The notes beneath the pieces were generated by a model. The model did not search any database. It worked only from the letters and a program-made list of their open reading frames with translations, and was not told the origin of the DNA. From positions 91,974-155,973 of the forward strand of contig NZ_SOAL01000015.1 in assembly GCF_004364775.1 (NCBI RefSeq): DNA of 64,000 nucleotides. Reading direction: 5' to 3'. The stretch comes from Comamonas sp. JUb58 (lineage in GTDB: Bacteria > Pseudomonadota > Gammaproteobacteria > Burkholderiales > Burkholderiaceae_C). Below are positions 51,341 to 59,304 of this stretch, piece by piece (position 1 is the stretch's first letter; every line of letters starts with the position of its first letter). The translations under genes were made by a program, and so were the position numbers.

Positions 51341-52273
51341 TTACGCCAGTTCCGTCAACGCCTGCGAAGCTTGGCTCAACAAACCGCGTAGCCAGATATG
51401 GGAGGCATCGCGGTGCCGCGAAGAATGCCATAGCTGGTAGAAGCACATGCTGCGGTTGCCCACGGGCAGGGGGCGTAAGACCAATGGCAGCCGCTTGGCG
51501 TGGTAGGCGGCGAAATGGCGGCTGGTGGTGAGCAGCAGATCGGTGCCCATCAGCAGATCCGGGGCCTGCGAGAAGGCACTGCACTGTACGCGGCCGTCGC
51601 GGCTCAGCCGCATCGTGCCCAGGCTTGATTCCACCACGCCGCGCTGGTCTGGCGAGTAGGGCGTGAATACGATGTGCGCCGCCTGCAGGTAGCGCTGCGC
51701 CGTGAGCTGCTCGGGCGCAGCCAGCGGGTGGCTGGCATCCATGACGCAGACGACCTCGTCCTCGATCAATGTGGAGATGTGCAGGTGCTCTGGTGGGCTG
51801 GGCCAGTTGCCGATGACGATGTCCACCTCGGAATTCTGCAGCGCCTGTTCATAGTCGAAGTTGTGCCCCAGTGGAAGAACGGCCAGCCGCGCGCCCGGCG
51901 CCTGGCTGCGCATGTGCTGGACGACGCGGGCCATGAAGGGTGGGGCCAGATAGTCAGGCGCCGCAATGGTGAAGCGTTGCTGCGTGGTCTCGGCATCGAA
52001 GGCATGGCTCGATGTGAGCAAGCCGTCGATCAGGACGAGCGCCGCGCGTGCCTGCTCCACCGCCTGCAGTGCACGCGCCGTGGGGACCATGCGGTTCTTG
52101 TCCCGCACCAGCAGCGGGTCGTTGAAGATGGCCCGCAGGCGCCGCAGGGCAGCGCTGATGGCTGGCTGCGATTGGTTCAGCCGTATGGCAGCGCGCGAGA
52201 CACTCTTCTCTTGGATCAGGGTGCTTAGCACACGCAGCAGGTAGGTGTCGAATGGATCTTCACTGCGAGCCAT
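51341..52273 (-). CDS. LysR-family transcriptional regulator
   Basis: 310 residues. The helix-turn-helix lies at about 15-65 (SVSRAAIRLNQSQPAISAAL, then FNDPLLVRDKNRMVPT). The effector domain resembles NodD/NahR-type members. It is divergent from the MFS transporter gene across 130 bases, so the transporter is its most likely target, with uraD downstream possibly in the same transcript. Confidence 0.88.
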   Translation of the reverse strand: MARSEDPFDTYLLRVLSTLIQEKSVSRAAIRLNQSQPAISAALRRLRAIFNDPLLVRDKNRMVPTARALQAVEQARAALVLIDGLLTSSHAFDAETTQQRFTIAAPDYLAPPFMARVVQHMRSQAPGARLAVLPLGHNFDYEQALQNSEVDIVIGNWPSPPEHLHISTLIEDEVVCVMDASHPLAAPEQLTAQRYLQAAHIVFTPYSPDQRGVVESSLGTMRLSRDGRVQCSAFSQAPDLLMGTDLLLTTSRHFAAYHAKRLPLVLRPLPVGNRSMCFYQLWHSSRHRDASHIWLRGLLSQASQALTELA

Positions 52274-52299
52274 GTGTTTTCCCTATGAATATGCATTTT

Positions 52300-52316
52300 G
52301 CTATTTGGTTTATAGC
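52300..52316. promoter_or_regulatory. Candidate LysR binding site
   Basis: GCTAT, seven bases, ATAGC: an inverted repeat of the T-N11-A form, in the divergent region between the LysR gene and the MFS gene, 27 bases from the lysR start. The position and form suit an autoregulatory LysR recognition site. Confidence 0.45.
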
Positions 52317-52403
52317 GGCTGATGAGTTTCGCATATCGCCACGAGCAGCAACCATGCAAGTGTTCGCAAACCCCACTAAAAATGCTCGAGACAAGGACTT
52401 GCC

Positions 52404-53759
52404 ATGAACGCTCAAAGCGTGCCACTTCGCGGTGCGATACCTTCTGCCCAGGAGGTCGATGCCACCTATTCCAAGATATCCTGGCGGCTCTTGCCTTTTC
52501 TCGGTGTGCTGTGGGTGCTGGCCTGGCTGGACCGCGTCAACATCGGCTTTGCCAAGCTGCAGATGCTCGATGACCTGAAGTTCAGCGAAGCCGTGTACGG
52601 TCTGGGCGCGGGCATTTTCTTCATCGGCTACTTCCTGTTCGAAGTCCCTTCCAACATGTTGCTGCAGAAGATAGGCGCCAAGAAAACCGTCATGCGCATT
52701 GCCATGGGCTGGGGCATCATCTGCATTCTGCAGGCCTGGGTGACCACGCCCACGCAGTTCTACATTCTTCGCTTTCTGCTGGGCGCCTTCGAGGCGGGCT
52801 TCTACCCTGGCGTCATCCTGTACCTGACCTACTGGTACCCATCGCAGCGCCGCGCCAAGGCCTTTGGCACCTTCATGTCGGCGTCGGCCATCGCAGGCGT
52901 GCTGGGCGGGCCGCTCGCGGGGGTCATCATGACCTGGATGGCCGGAGTCCAGGGCATGCATGGCTGGCAGTGGCTTTTCATCATCGAGGGCATTCCGTCG
53001 GTGCTGGCTGGGGTGCTGGCCTATTTCTACATGACGGACCGGCCAGAGCTGGCCAAGTGGCTGACCGATGCGGACCGCGCCATCGTGCGCCAGCAACTGG
53101 AGCTGGATCAGAAGGCGCAGGGCGATCGCCACAGTGACTGGCGCACCCTGTTCAAAAATCCCATGGTGTGGCTGGTGACAGCGGTATTCTTCTGCCTGCT
53201 CTGCGCCAATTCCACGCTGACCTTCTGGATGCCGACCGTCATCCACGAAGCGGGCTTTAGCTCTCCGATGCAGGTAGGCTGGATTGCAGGCGCGATCTAT
53301 TTCTTGGGGGCTGCGGGCATGATTGTCAACGGTCGCCATTCGGACCAGCGCGGCGAAGTGCGCTGGCACTTTGCAGGCTCTGTCCTGCTGGGGGCTGGCG
53401 GTATGCTGGTGTTGGCCATCACCATGGGGTTCAGCAGCATTCCAGTGGTGCTGGCGCTCACCGCCATGGCGCTTGCCCTGATTGGCACAATGAGCGCCAT
53501 CCCCGTGTTCTGGCAGATGCCCAACATGCTGCTGAGCGGCGGCGCTGCAGCCGTGGGTGTGGCGTTGATCAACTCGGTCGCCAACCTGGCCGGCTTCGGC
53601 GCGCCTTACCTGATGGGCTTGATCAAGGCGTCCACCGGCAAGGTGGCCCCGGGCCTGTACCTGGTTGCCGTGGTGGAAGTGCTGGCCGCCGTTCTGGCCA
53701 TCGTATTCATGGCCCGCATTCAGCGCCGCAAGGGCAGCATGGCCAATCCCCCTGCATGA
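52404..53759 (+). CDS. MFS transporter, anion:cation symporter (ACS) family
   Basis: Inner-membrane permease, 451 residues, about twelve transmembrane helices. Family signatures are LDRVNIGFAKLQM in the first helix-loop and EAGFYPGVILYLTYWYPSQRRAKAF after helix 4. Members carry organic acids such as phthalate, tartrate, glucarate or allantoate. The neighbouring uraD makes a ureide or purine-degradation substrate thinkable, but the sequence does not decide it. Confidence 0.9.
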   Translation: MNAQSVPLRGAIPSAQEVDATYSKISWRLLPFLGVLWVLAWLDRVNIGFAKLQMLDDLKFSEAVYGLGAGIFFIGYFLFEVPSNMLLQKIGAKKTVMRIAMGWGIICILQAWVTTPTQFYILRFLLGAFEAGFYPGVILYLTYWYPSQRRAKAFGTFMSASAIAGVLGGPLAGVIMTWMAGVQGMHGWQWLFIIEGIPSVLAGVLAYFYMTDRPELAKWLTDADRAIVRQQLELDQKAQGDRHSDWRTLFKNPMVWLVTAVFFCLLCANSTLTFWMPTVIHEAGFSSPMQVGWIAGAIYFLGAAGMIVNGRHSDQRGEVRWHFAGSVLLGAGGMLVLAITMGFSSIPVVLALTAMALALIGTMSAIPVFWQMPNMLLSGGAAAVGVALINSVANLAGFGAPYLMGLIKASTGKVAPGLYLVAVVEVLAAVLAIVFMARIQRRKGSMANPPA

Positions 53760-53774
53760 GCAAGGCCGCATTTG

Positions 53775-53797
53775 CCCCGCCTGCAGCGCAGGCGGGG
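53775..53797 (+). terminator. Hairpin between the MFS gene and alkB
   Basis: Arms CCCCGCCTGC (53775-53784) and GCAGGCGGGG (53788-53797) form a 10-bp GC stem with loop AGC, 16 bases after the MFS stop. It lacks a clear T-run. It sits between convergent genes and could serve both. Confidence 0.6.
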
Positions 53798-53821
53798 TGT
53801 TCCCTGAGGCTGGTAGCCGGG

Positions 53822-54487
53822 TCAGCCCGCGCGGCGAAAGGTGAGGTTGATTCTCTGCCCGTCCAGCAGCGGATGGGCCACCGGGCTGGTGCCATCCTTG
53901 ACCGGCATCACCCCGTGGTAGCGCATGCGGTCCACGCCACCCCAGACCACCACATCGCCATGCTGCAGCGGCAGCTTTTGCGTGGCATCGGCACGCTCGT
54001 CACCACCCCACAGCAAGATGGCGGGTAAGCCCAGTGATACCGACACGATGGGGTGGCGGGCATCGCCCTCATCCTGGTGCAGGGTCAGGCGGGTGCCGAT
54101 GCTGTAGCGGTTGATCAGGCAGGCATTGGGCGCAAACGGCGGCAGCTCGGCGGCCTCTGCCGCCTGCGTGGCCAGTGCTACAAAGGTGGTTGGCATCGGC
54201 GGCCAGGGCTGACCGCTCAAGGGATCGGTTGCGGTGTAGCGGTAGCCGTGCTGGTCGCTGTACCAGCCAAATGCGCCGCAGTTGCTCATCGCCACCTGCA
54301 TAGAGCGCCCGCCTGAGGTGCGCAAATGCCGAAACGGCGCCTGCTGCACGATGGCCTGCACTTGGCGCAGCAAATCCTGCTCCCAGCGCAGCGCAAAGCC
54401 GCGCAGCACACAGGCCTGGCGGCCAATGGCAATGCGCTCCCAGGGCGGCTGGCCGTCGTCGGCGTTGGGGCTGAACAGGTCTTGCAT
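53822..54487 (-). CDS. alkB: Alkylated DNA repair dioxygenase AlkB
   Basis: Fe(II)/2-oxoglutarate dioxygenase that removes 1-methyladenine and 3-methylcytosine lesions oxidatively. It has 221 residues from the ATG at 54487; the frame continues into the IS but has no family similarity there. Iron ligands are in LHQDEGD (His-x-Asp) and the His of MRYHGVMP, and the 2-oxoglutarate arginines are in RINLTFRR. QDLF and the N-terminal recognition lid are present. An IS lies 43 bases upstream and may have displaced its promoter. Confidence 0.94.
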   Translation of the reverse strand: MQDLFSPNADDGQPPWERIAIGRQACVLRGFALRWEQDLLRQVQAIVQQAPFRHLRTSGGRSMQVAMSNCGAFGWYSDQHGYRYTATDPLSGQPWPPMPTTFVALATQAAEAAELPPFAPNACLINRYSIGTRLTLHQDEGDARHPIVSVSLGLPAILLWGGDERADATQKLPLQHGDVVVWGGVDRMRYHGVMPVKDGTSPVAHPLLDGQRINLTFRRAG

Positions 54488-54518
54488 GGGGCCATTGTGC
54501 CCTGCGGGCATAAAAAAA

Positions 54519-54528
54519 CCGCAGTGCC
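54519..54528. terminator. Left half of a split tRNA-Met terminator
   Basis: CCGCAGTGCC, with an A-run (54512-54518) beside it, is the mate of GGCACTGCGG at 55984-55993 on the other side of the IS. Together they would make a 10-bp hairpin ending in seven Ts on the minus strand. See the finding on the insertion site. Confidence 0.85.
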
Positions 54529-54530
54529 TT
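54528..54530. repeat. Target-site duplication CTT, left copy
   Basis: CTT directly abuts the left inverted repeat of the IS and is repeated at 55976-55978 directly after the right inverted repeat. A 3-bp duplication is normal for the IS3 family. Confidence 0.85.
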
Positions 54531-54537
54531 TGAACTG

Positions 54538-54580
54538 CACCCCAAAAGTTGGACACCAGTCCAACCTTTGGGGTGTTTTT
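54538..54580 (+). terminator. Terminator-like hairpin inside the IS left end
   Basis: Positions 54538-54554 (CACCCCAAAAGTTGGAC) pair with 54559-54575 (GTCCAACCTTTGGGGTG) at 16 of 17 positions with a 4-base loop, and TTTTT follows. It lies just before the orfA ATG at 54582. It would stop transcripts entering from outside the element and could also hide the ribosome site. Confidence 0.7.
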
Positions 54581-54581
54581 C

Positions 54582-55121
54582 ATGACGAAATACGATGAGA
54601 GCTTCAAGCTCAAGATGGTCCAGAAGTATCTGGGAGGAGGGATAAGCAACAGGGCCTTGGCCGAGCAGGCAGGCTTGCATGCTTCACTCCTGCGTCAGTG
54701 GACAAATAGCTACCAAGCGCATGGTATTGATGGGCTGCGCAAGAAGTTCAGTCGTTACAGCGTCAAGTTCAAGCTGCACGTGCTCGCGCATGCCAAGCAC
54801 CAAGAACTCTCCGATAAGCAGACTGCTGTGATCTTTGGGCTTCGAGGTGGAGGTGGCGTTGTAGCCCAGTGGCGACGGCTGTACGATCAGGGCGGTGCGC
54901 AAGCACTTCACCCCAAGCCTAGAGGCCGCCCTCCAAAGATGCCAATATCCAAACCTACCCCCAGCGCACCAGGTCAAACGAAAGACTCGCAAACCCTTGA
55001 GTCCCTGCGCAAAGAAAACGAAGCGCTGCGTGCGGAGGTGGCCTATCTAAAAAAACTCGAGGCCTTAGTTCAAGCCAGCCGGCAAGCTGCGCCCAAAGGG
55101 CGCAAGCCGTCCTCGAGCTAA
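54582..55121 (+). CDS. IS3-family transposase OrfA
   Basis: 179 residues from the ATG at 54582. Two helix-turn-helix modules bind the inverted repeats (residues 1-55, MTKYDESFKLKMVQKYLGGG, and 60-115). A Leu-zipper-like helix at about 145-170 (LESLRKENEALRAEVAYLKK) mediates multimerisation. It is fused to OrfB by a -1 frameshift at 55049-55055 to give the active 453-residue OrfAB. OrfA alone normally acts as an inhibitor. Confidence 0.9.
   Translation: MTKYDESFKLKMVQKYLGGGISNRALAEQAGLHASLLRQWTNSYQAHGIDGLRKKFSRYSVKFKLHVLAHAKHQELSDKQTAVIFGLRGGGGVVAQWRRLYDQGGAQALHPKPRGRPPKMPISKPTPSAPGQTKDSQTLESLRKENEALRAEVAYLKKLEALVQASRQAAPKGRKPSSS
55049..55055 (+). promoter_or_regulatory. Programmed -1 frameshift site
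   Basis: Slippery A AAA AAA in the orfA frame, followed by CTC. The -1 frame is open from here through the TTG at 55136 into orfB (reading ELRPYHSLSGLLLAAGL across the junction). A 7-bp hairpin TGCGCCC-AAA-GGGCGCA at 55088-55104 may stimulate shifting. Confidence 0.82.
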
Positions 55122-55135
55122 GGCCTTATCACTCA

Positions 55136-55942
55136 TTGAGCGGACTGCTGTTGGCAGCTGGCCTGTCGCGCAGCACCTTCTACTACCAAGCCAAGGCACT
55201 GCAGGCGGGCGATAAATATGCCCAGCTCAAAGCTAGCATCCGCGCCGTGTATGAGCGCCACAAGGGCCTTTACGGCTATCGGCGCATTACGGCGGAGCTG
55301 GTGCGCTGTGGCCAGCAGGTCAACCACAAAACCGTGCAGCGCCTTATGAACGATATGGCGCTGAAGTCGCTTGTCCGCCTAAAAAAGTACCGCTCCTATC
55401 GGGGTGAGCTGAGCGCAACGCCCAACCTGCTCAACCGCCAGTTCAAGGCCAAACGGCCCAATGAGAAATGGGTGACCGATGTGACAGAGTTCAACGTAAA
55501 AGGCGAGAAGCTTTACCTCTCGCCAATCATGGATCTGTTCAATGGAGAGATAGTGGCCTACGAGATGCTCGAGCGCCCGCTCTTCCCGCTGGTAAGCAAT
55601 ATGCTCAAGAAGGCGCTGGCGAGGCTCACTGATAGGCAGGCACCATTGCTGCACTCGGACCAGGGCTGGCACTACCACATGCGACCCTACCGCCAGCAGC
55701 TGGCCGAGCGCGGCTTGACCCAAAGCATGTCCCGCAAAGGCAACTGCCTGGACAACGCTGCAATGGAGAGTTTCTTTGGCACACTCAAGTCTGAATTCTT
55801 CAAACTGAACAGATTTGAGAGCATCGAGCAGCTGCGCAAAGGGCTGCACGACTACATTCACTACTACAACCACCACCGGCTCAAGCTCAAACTAAAAGGC
55901 CTGAGCCCGGTGGAGTACCGAACTCAGGCCTTGAGCCGCTAA
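55136..55942 (+). CDS. IS3-family transposase OrfB (DDE catalytic part)
   Basis: Translated mainly as the C-terminal part of OrfAB; the TTG at 55136 is only a nominal start. The rve integrase core carries the triad in WVTDVTEF (Asp), LLHSDQGWHY (Asp) and CLDNAAMESFFGTLKSEF (Glu). The upstream HTH_21 region YERHKGLYGYRRITAEL is typical. No internal stop or frameshift is seen. Confidence 0.92.
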   Translation: MSGLLLAAGLSRSTFYYQAKALQAGDKYAQLKASIRAVYERHKGLYGYRRITAELVRCGQQVNHKTVQRLMNDMALKSLVRLKKYRSYRGELSATPNLLNRQFKAKRPNEKWVTDVTEFNVKGEKLYLSPIMDLFNGEIVAYEMLERPLFPLVSNMLKKALARLTDRQAPLLHSDQGWHYHMRPYRQQLAERGLTQSMSRKGNCLDNAAMESFFGTLKSEFFKLNRFESIEQLRKGLHDYIHYYNHHRLKLKLKGLSPVEYRTQALSR

Positions 55943-55975
55943 CATTCAACTGTCCAACTTCTTGGGGTCAGTTCA

Positions 55976-55978
55976 CTT
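55976..55978. repeat. Target-site duplication CTT, right copy
   Basis: Matches 54528-54530 on the other side of the IS. Confidence 0.85.
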
Positions 55979-55983
55979 GGGCA

Positions 55984-55993
55984 GGCACTGCGG
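55984..55993. terminator. Right half of the split tRNA-Met terminator
   Basis: GGCACTGCGG, seven bases beyond the tRNA-Met 3' end on the minus strand, complementary over 10 bases to 54519-54528. Its partner and T-run are now 1.4 kb away because of the IS. Confidence 0.85.
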
Positions 55994-56000
55994 TGGAATG

Positions 56001-56077
56001 TGGTGGTCGTAGTGGGACTTGAACCTACGACATCAGCATTATGAATGCTGCGCTCTAACCAACTGAGCTATACGACC
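56001..56077 (-). tRNA. tRNA-Met (CAU), copy 1
   Basis: 77 nt with encoded CCA. The acceptor is GGTCGTA/TACGACC (7 bp). The D arm contains AGCTCAGTTGGTTAGAGC, the anticodon loop TTCATAA has anticodon CAT, and the T arm contains GGTTCAAGTCC. The first base pair is G-C and there are no initiator-type anticodon-stem G-C runs, so it is an elongator. A lysidine-modified tRNA-Ile(CAU) is the alternative. Confidence 0.92.
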
Positions 56078-56171
56078 GACGGCCTCCATTGTAGAGGCGG
56101 ATGGGCGGCGTACCGGATGCTAGCGGTGACTTTTCCGGCAGGACTTGCAGCCATCAAAACAGATGCGCCAA

Positions 56172-56209
56172 AGAGAAAAGCCGCAGTGATTGTGCAATCA
56201 CTGCGGCTT
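56172..56209 (-). terminator. Intrinsic terminator of tRNA-Met copy 2
   Basis: A 14-bp perfect stem, AAGCCGCAGTGATT (56178-56191) and AATCACTGCGGCTT (56196-56209), with loop GTGC. On the minus strand it is followed by TTTTCTC. It begins 6 bases after the tRNA 3' end. Confidence 0.88.
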
Positions 56210-56215
56210 GAAACC

Positions 56216-56292
56216 TGGTGGTCGTAGTGGGACTTGAACCTACGACATCAGCATTATGAATGCTGCGCTCTAACCAACTGAGCTATACGACC
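56216..56292 (-). tRNA. tRNA-Met (CAU), copy 2
   Basis: 77 nt, identical to the copy at 56001-56077 and likewise with encoded CCA. Each copy has its own terminator, so they are probably separate transcription units produced by a tandem duplication. Confidence 0.92.
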
Positions 56293-56431
56293 GGCAGAAC
56301 GAAATTATATACCGAAAATTTGGCCTGGCGATCAATGTCGCCAGGTTTTGTCAAAATTGGGTCATTTGGCGTGGTGGGCGCCGGGCGGGCCCAGGCCCAT
56401 TGGCCTGGCTCCAACGGCGCTGCGACGTCGA

Positions 56432-57211
56432 TCAGCTGTTGCTGAACTGGGCTGGGCGCTTGTTGACGAAGGCGTCCATGCCTTCCTTCTGGTCGTTGGT
56501 GGCGAACAGCGCGTGGAACAGGCGGCGCTCGAACATCACGCCGTCGTTGAGGCTGCCCTCAAAGGCGCGGTTCACCGATTCCTTGGCGGCCATCACGGCC
56601 AGCTGCGAGAAGCCGCTGATGATGATGGCGGCGCCCAGCGCTTCTTCCATCAGCTTGTCGACGGGGACCACGCGGCTGACCAGGCTGGCACGCTCGGCCT
56701 CGTCGGCATTCATCATGCGGCCGGTGAGGGCCAGATCCATGGCCTTGGCCTTGCCCACGGCGCGGGGCAGGCGCTGCGTGCCGCCGGCACCGGGGATGAC
56801 GCCCAGCTTGATCTCGGGCTGGCCAAAGCGGGCGTTGTCGGCCGCAATGATGAAGTCGCACATCATCGCCAGCTCGCAGCCACCACCCAGCGCGTAGCCG
56901 CTGACGGCGGCAATCACCGGCTTGCGGATGCTGCGGATCGCTTCCCAGTTGCGGGTGATGTAGTCGCCGCCATAGGCATCGGCAAAGCTGTACTTGGCCA
57001 TGGCACCAATGTCGGCGCCTGCGGCAAAGGCTTTTTCGCTGCCGGTGATGATCATGCAGCCAATGTTCTTGTCGGCATCAAAGGCCTTGAGCGCCTCACC
57101 CAGCTCGTTCATCAGCTGGTCGTTCAGCGCGTTCAGCGCCTTGGGGCGGTTCAGCGTGATGATGCCCACCTTTTCGGCTTCGACGCGCACTTCGATCATT
57201 TCATAGGCCAC
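56432..57211 (-). CDS. Enoyl-CoA hydratase
   Basis: Hydrates trans-2-enoyl-CoA in fatty-acid beta-oxidation. It has 259 residues from a GTG at 57211, chosen because AAGGAG lies 7 bases before it; an ATG four codons later is poorly spaced. The oxyanion-hole segment is [12 protein letters not shown]. Catalytic glutamates are in [12 protein letters not shown] and [20 protein letters not shown], both intact and very like mitochondrial ECHS1. It is monocistronic as far as visible. Confidence 0.94.
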   Translation of the reverse strand: MAYEMIEVRVEAEKVGIITLNRPKALNALNDQLMNELGEALKAFDADKNIGCMIITGSEKAFAAGADIGAMAKYSFADAYGGDYITRNWEAIRSIRKPVIAAVSGYALGGGCELAMMCDFIIAADNARFGQPEIKLGVIPGAGGTQRLPRAVGKAKAMDLALTGRMMNADEAERASLVSRVVPVDKLMEEALGAAIIISGFSQLAVMAAKESVNRAFEGSLNDGVMFERRLFHALFATNDQKEGMDAFVNKRPAQFSNS

Positions 57212-57359
57212 GGTCTGTCTCCTTGGGTTTGTGGGGCAGCAGCGGCCTGCTGGCGCCCGCATGGTCGACAGGCATCCTACACCAAGCAGGCTGTTGCGGC
57301 GCAGCAGTCTGCGCAAGATGGCGCTTTTTGGGTGCAGGTGGGCGGGCCGCTGTCCGCAG

Positions 57360-59195
57360 TCAGCGCCCGTCCAGCCAAAGGTTGACCAGATTCACATCGG
57401 TGACAGCCAAGGTGACGGTATCGCTCTGGCTGGCAGTTTTTGGGGGCTTCTTGCGGCCTTTGCCCGGGGCGTTGGCGGCGCGGGCCGGCAAGGCCAGCGG
57501 CAGGCGCAGCAGGCGCTTGTCGCGCGCGACCAGGGCCAGCACCTGCTGGGCATCACCGGCATACAGCGGCAGGTCGTCCAGCTTGTGCAGGCGCCAGCCA
57601 ATGCTGTCGGTGCTGGCCTGCAGCGGCTCGATGCCAAGCCATTCATCGCCGGCCATCATGCCAGCGGCCTCGGCCGCGCCACCGCGCAGCACCACCTTGA
57701 TGCTGATGCCTGCAGCGCCCTCGGCCACCCGCAGGCCCAGCTGCTGGGCGATCTGGGGCTTGTCGGGCTGGCAGTCCACGCCATGGGCCTGGAGCAGGGC
57801 AGCCACGGGCAAATCGAGCTTGCCATGCACCCAGGCGCTGATGTCGGCGGCCCAGCTGCGGTCGGTCAGCTCATGCAGCACATCGAGCAGGTCCTGCTCG
57901 CGCATGGGGCCGGCCTTGCAGCGGCGGTACAGTGCCCGCATCACCACGTCGAGCCCGCTGTGGCCTGCGCGGCGCAGGCTCAGGTCCAGGCACAGCGCCA
58001 CCAGCGATCCCTTGGTGTAGTAGCTGACGGTGGCGTTCGGCGTGTTCTCGTCCTGGCGGTAGTACTTGACCCAGGCGTCATAGCTAGCCTCGGCCACACT
58101 CTGCAGATGGCGGCCCGGCGTCTGCAGCACCTGGTTCAAGGTCTTGTTGAGCAGCTTGAGGTACTGGCTGTTGTCCAGCAGACCGGCGCGGCGCAGGATC
58201 AGGTCGTCGTAGTAGCTGGTGAAGCCTTCGAAGAACCACAACAGCTCGGTGTAGTTCTCGCGCTCGTAGTCGTAGCTGGCCAGCTCCATCGGGCGCAGGC
58301 GCTTGACGTTCCAGGTATGGAAGTACTCGTGACTGATCAGCCCCAGCAAGGTGATGTAGCCGCTGCTGGCCTGGGCCTCGCCCTTGCGCGGCAGGTCGCG
58401 CCGGCTGCAGATCAAGGCGGTGGAGTTCTTGTGCTCCAGGCCGCCATAGTTGTCGTCCATGGCGTTGAGCATGAACACATAGCGCTCAAAGGGAGGTTTG
58501 CCCCGGGGGTGCCAGAGGCGGATTTCGGTCTCGCAGATCTTTTGCGTGTCGGCAATCAGGCGCGCGCCATCAAAGCTGGGCGGTGCGCCGGCCACCACAA
58601 AGCGGTGCGCCACGCCATGGGCGCTGAACTCGGCGCTCCAGAATGGCCCCATCTCGACCGGGCAGTCCACCAGCTCGTCATAGCTGCTGGCGTGGTAGCG
58701 GCCAAAGCCCTGGGGGGTAGTCTGCGCGGCCAAAAGGCCGGTAGCCACCTGCCAGTGGGGCTGCTGGGCCGGCGGCTCGATGTGCAGCACCTGCAGCAAG
58801 GCTTCGCTGCCATGCACACGCAGAAACACGCTGGTGCCATTAAAAAAGCCGCGTTGGCTGTCGAGCCAGGCGGTGCGCACCGAGCTGTCATAGGCACAGA
58901 TCTGGTAGCTCAAGGTCAGCGGCTCTGCTGCGCTGCAGTCCACTGCCCAGGTGTTCTTGTTCTGCTGTTGGATGTCGACCAGCTGCCCGCCTTGGCTGGC
59001 GCTCAGGCTTTGCAGCGACTTGGAAAACTCCCGCACCAGGTAGCTGCCGGGGATCCAGACCGGCAACGATACCGTCTGCATCGCCTTGGGCCGGGGGATA
59101 TTGAGCACCACCTGGTAGAGGTGGGCATGCAGATCGATGGGCGTGATGGTGTACTGGATGGCGTGCGGTGCCAGGGCGGGTGCGCTTTGAGTCAT
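57360..59195 (-). CDS. M61-family metallopeptidase with PDZ domain
   Basis: 611 residues from the ATG at 59195 ([14 protein letters not shown]); an ATG at 59222 is possible but has no ribosome site. The zinc site is [15 protein letters not shown] (HExxH), with the third ligand Glu in [16 protein letters not shown] domain follows at about 500-590 ([18 protein letters not shown], then GDEWLGIE). The family's characterised member is glycyl aminopeptidase. There is no signal peptide, so it is likely cytoplasmic. It follows dsbC and ubiH on the same strand. Confidence 0.88.
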   Translation of the reverse strand: MTQSAPALAPHAIQYTITPIDLHAHLYQVVLNIPRPKAMQTVSLPVWIPGSYLVREFSKSLQSLSASQGGQLVDIQQQNKNTWAVDCSAAEPLTLSYQICAYDSSVRTAWLDSQRGFFNGTSVFLRVHGSEALLQVLHIEPPAQQPHWQVATGLLAAQTTPQGFGRYHASSYDELVDCPVEMGPFWSAEFSAHGVAHRFVVAGAPPSFDGARLIADTQKICETEIRLWHPRGKPPFERYVFMLNAMDDNYGGLEHKNSTALICSRRDLPRKGEAQASSGYITLLGLISHEYFHTWNVKRLRPMELASYDYERENYTELLWFFEGFTSYYDDLILRRAGLLDNSQYLKLLNKTLNQVLQTPGRHLQSVAEASYDAWVKYYRQDENTPNATVSYYTKGSLVALCLDLSLRRAGHSGLDVVMRALYRRCKAGPMREQDLLDVLHELTDRSWAADISAWVHGKLDLPVAALLQAHGVDCQPDKPQIAQQLGLRVAEGAAGISIKVVLRGGAAEAAGMMAGDEWLGIEPLQASTDSIGWRLHKLDDLPLYAGDAQQVLALVARDKRLLRLPLALPARAANAPGKGRKKPPKTASQSDTVTLAVTDVNLVNLWLDGR

Positions 59196-59255
59196 AGCCT
59201 GCAAGCGTAGCCCCAATTGCATGGGCGCGTGGCAATCCAGGAATTCAACGGACGC

Positions 59256-59276
59256 AAAAAAGGCCCCGAAGGGCCT
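59256..59276 (-). terminator. Intrinsic terminator of dsbC
   Basis: AGGCCC (59261-59266), loop, GGGCCT (59271-59276). Read on the minus strand the loop is TTCG, a stable tetraloop, and the stem is followed by TTTTTT. It lies 29 bases after the dsbC stop and overlaps the area just before the M61 start. Confidence 0.88.
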
Positions 59277-59304
59277 GAGAAAAGGGGGCGGCAGCGCGCC
59301 AGGC

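Larger units (their letters stand above)
54531..55975 (+). mobile_element. Complete IS3-family insertion sequence (IS150-like), 1445 bp
   Basis: Ends TG...CA. The left inverted repeat TGAACTGCACCCCAAAAG and the right one read inward, TGAACTGACCCCAAGAAG, match at most positions and continue with GTTGGACA on the left and TTGGACA on the right. It carries orfA and orfB in the -1 arrangement with a slippery A-run. A CTT duplication flanks it. Both frames and all DDE residues are intact, so it is probably still mobile. The exact IS name cannot be assigned without a database. Confidence 0.93.

Noticed and set aside
54488..54649. N-terminal extension of AlkB into the IS
   Set aside because: The extra 54 residues are translated from the IS end and the split terminator; family similarity begins at the ATG at 54487.
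54582..55942. Transposase gene disrupted by a frameshift
   Set aside because: The -1 shift occurs at a slippery A7 and is the normal IS3-family expression mechanism; both parts are otherwise intact.
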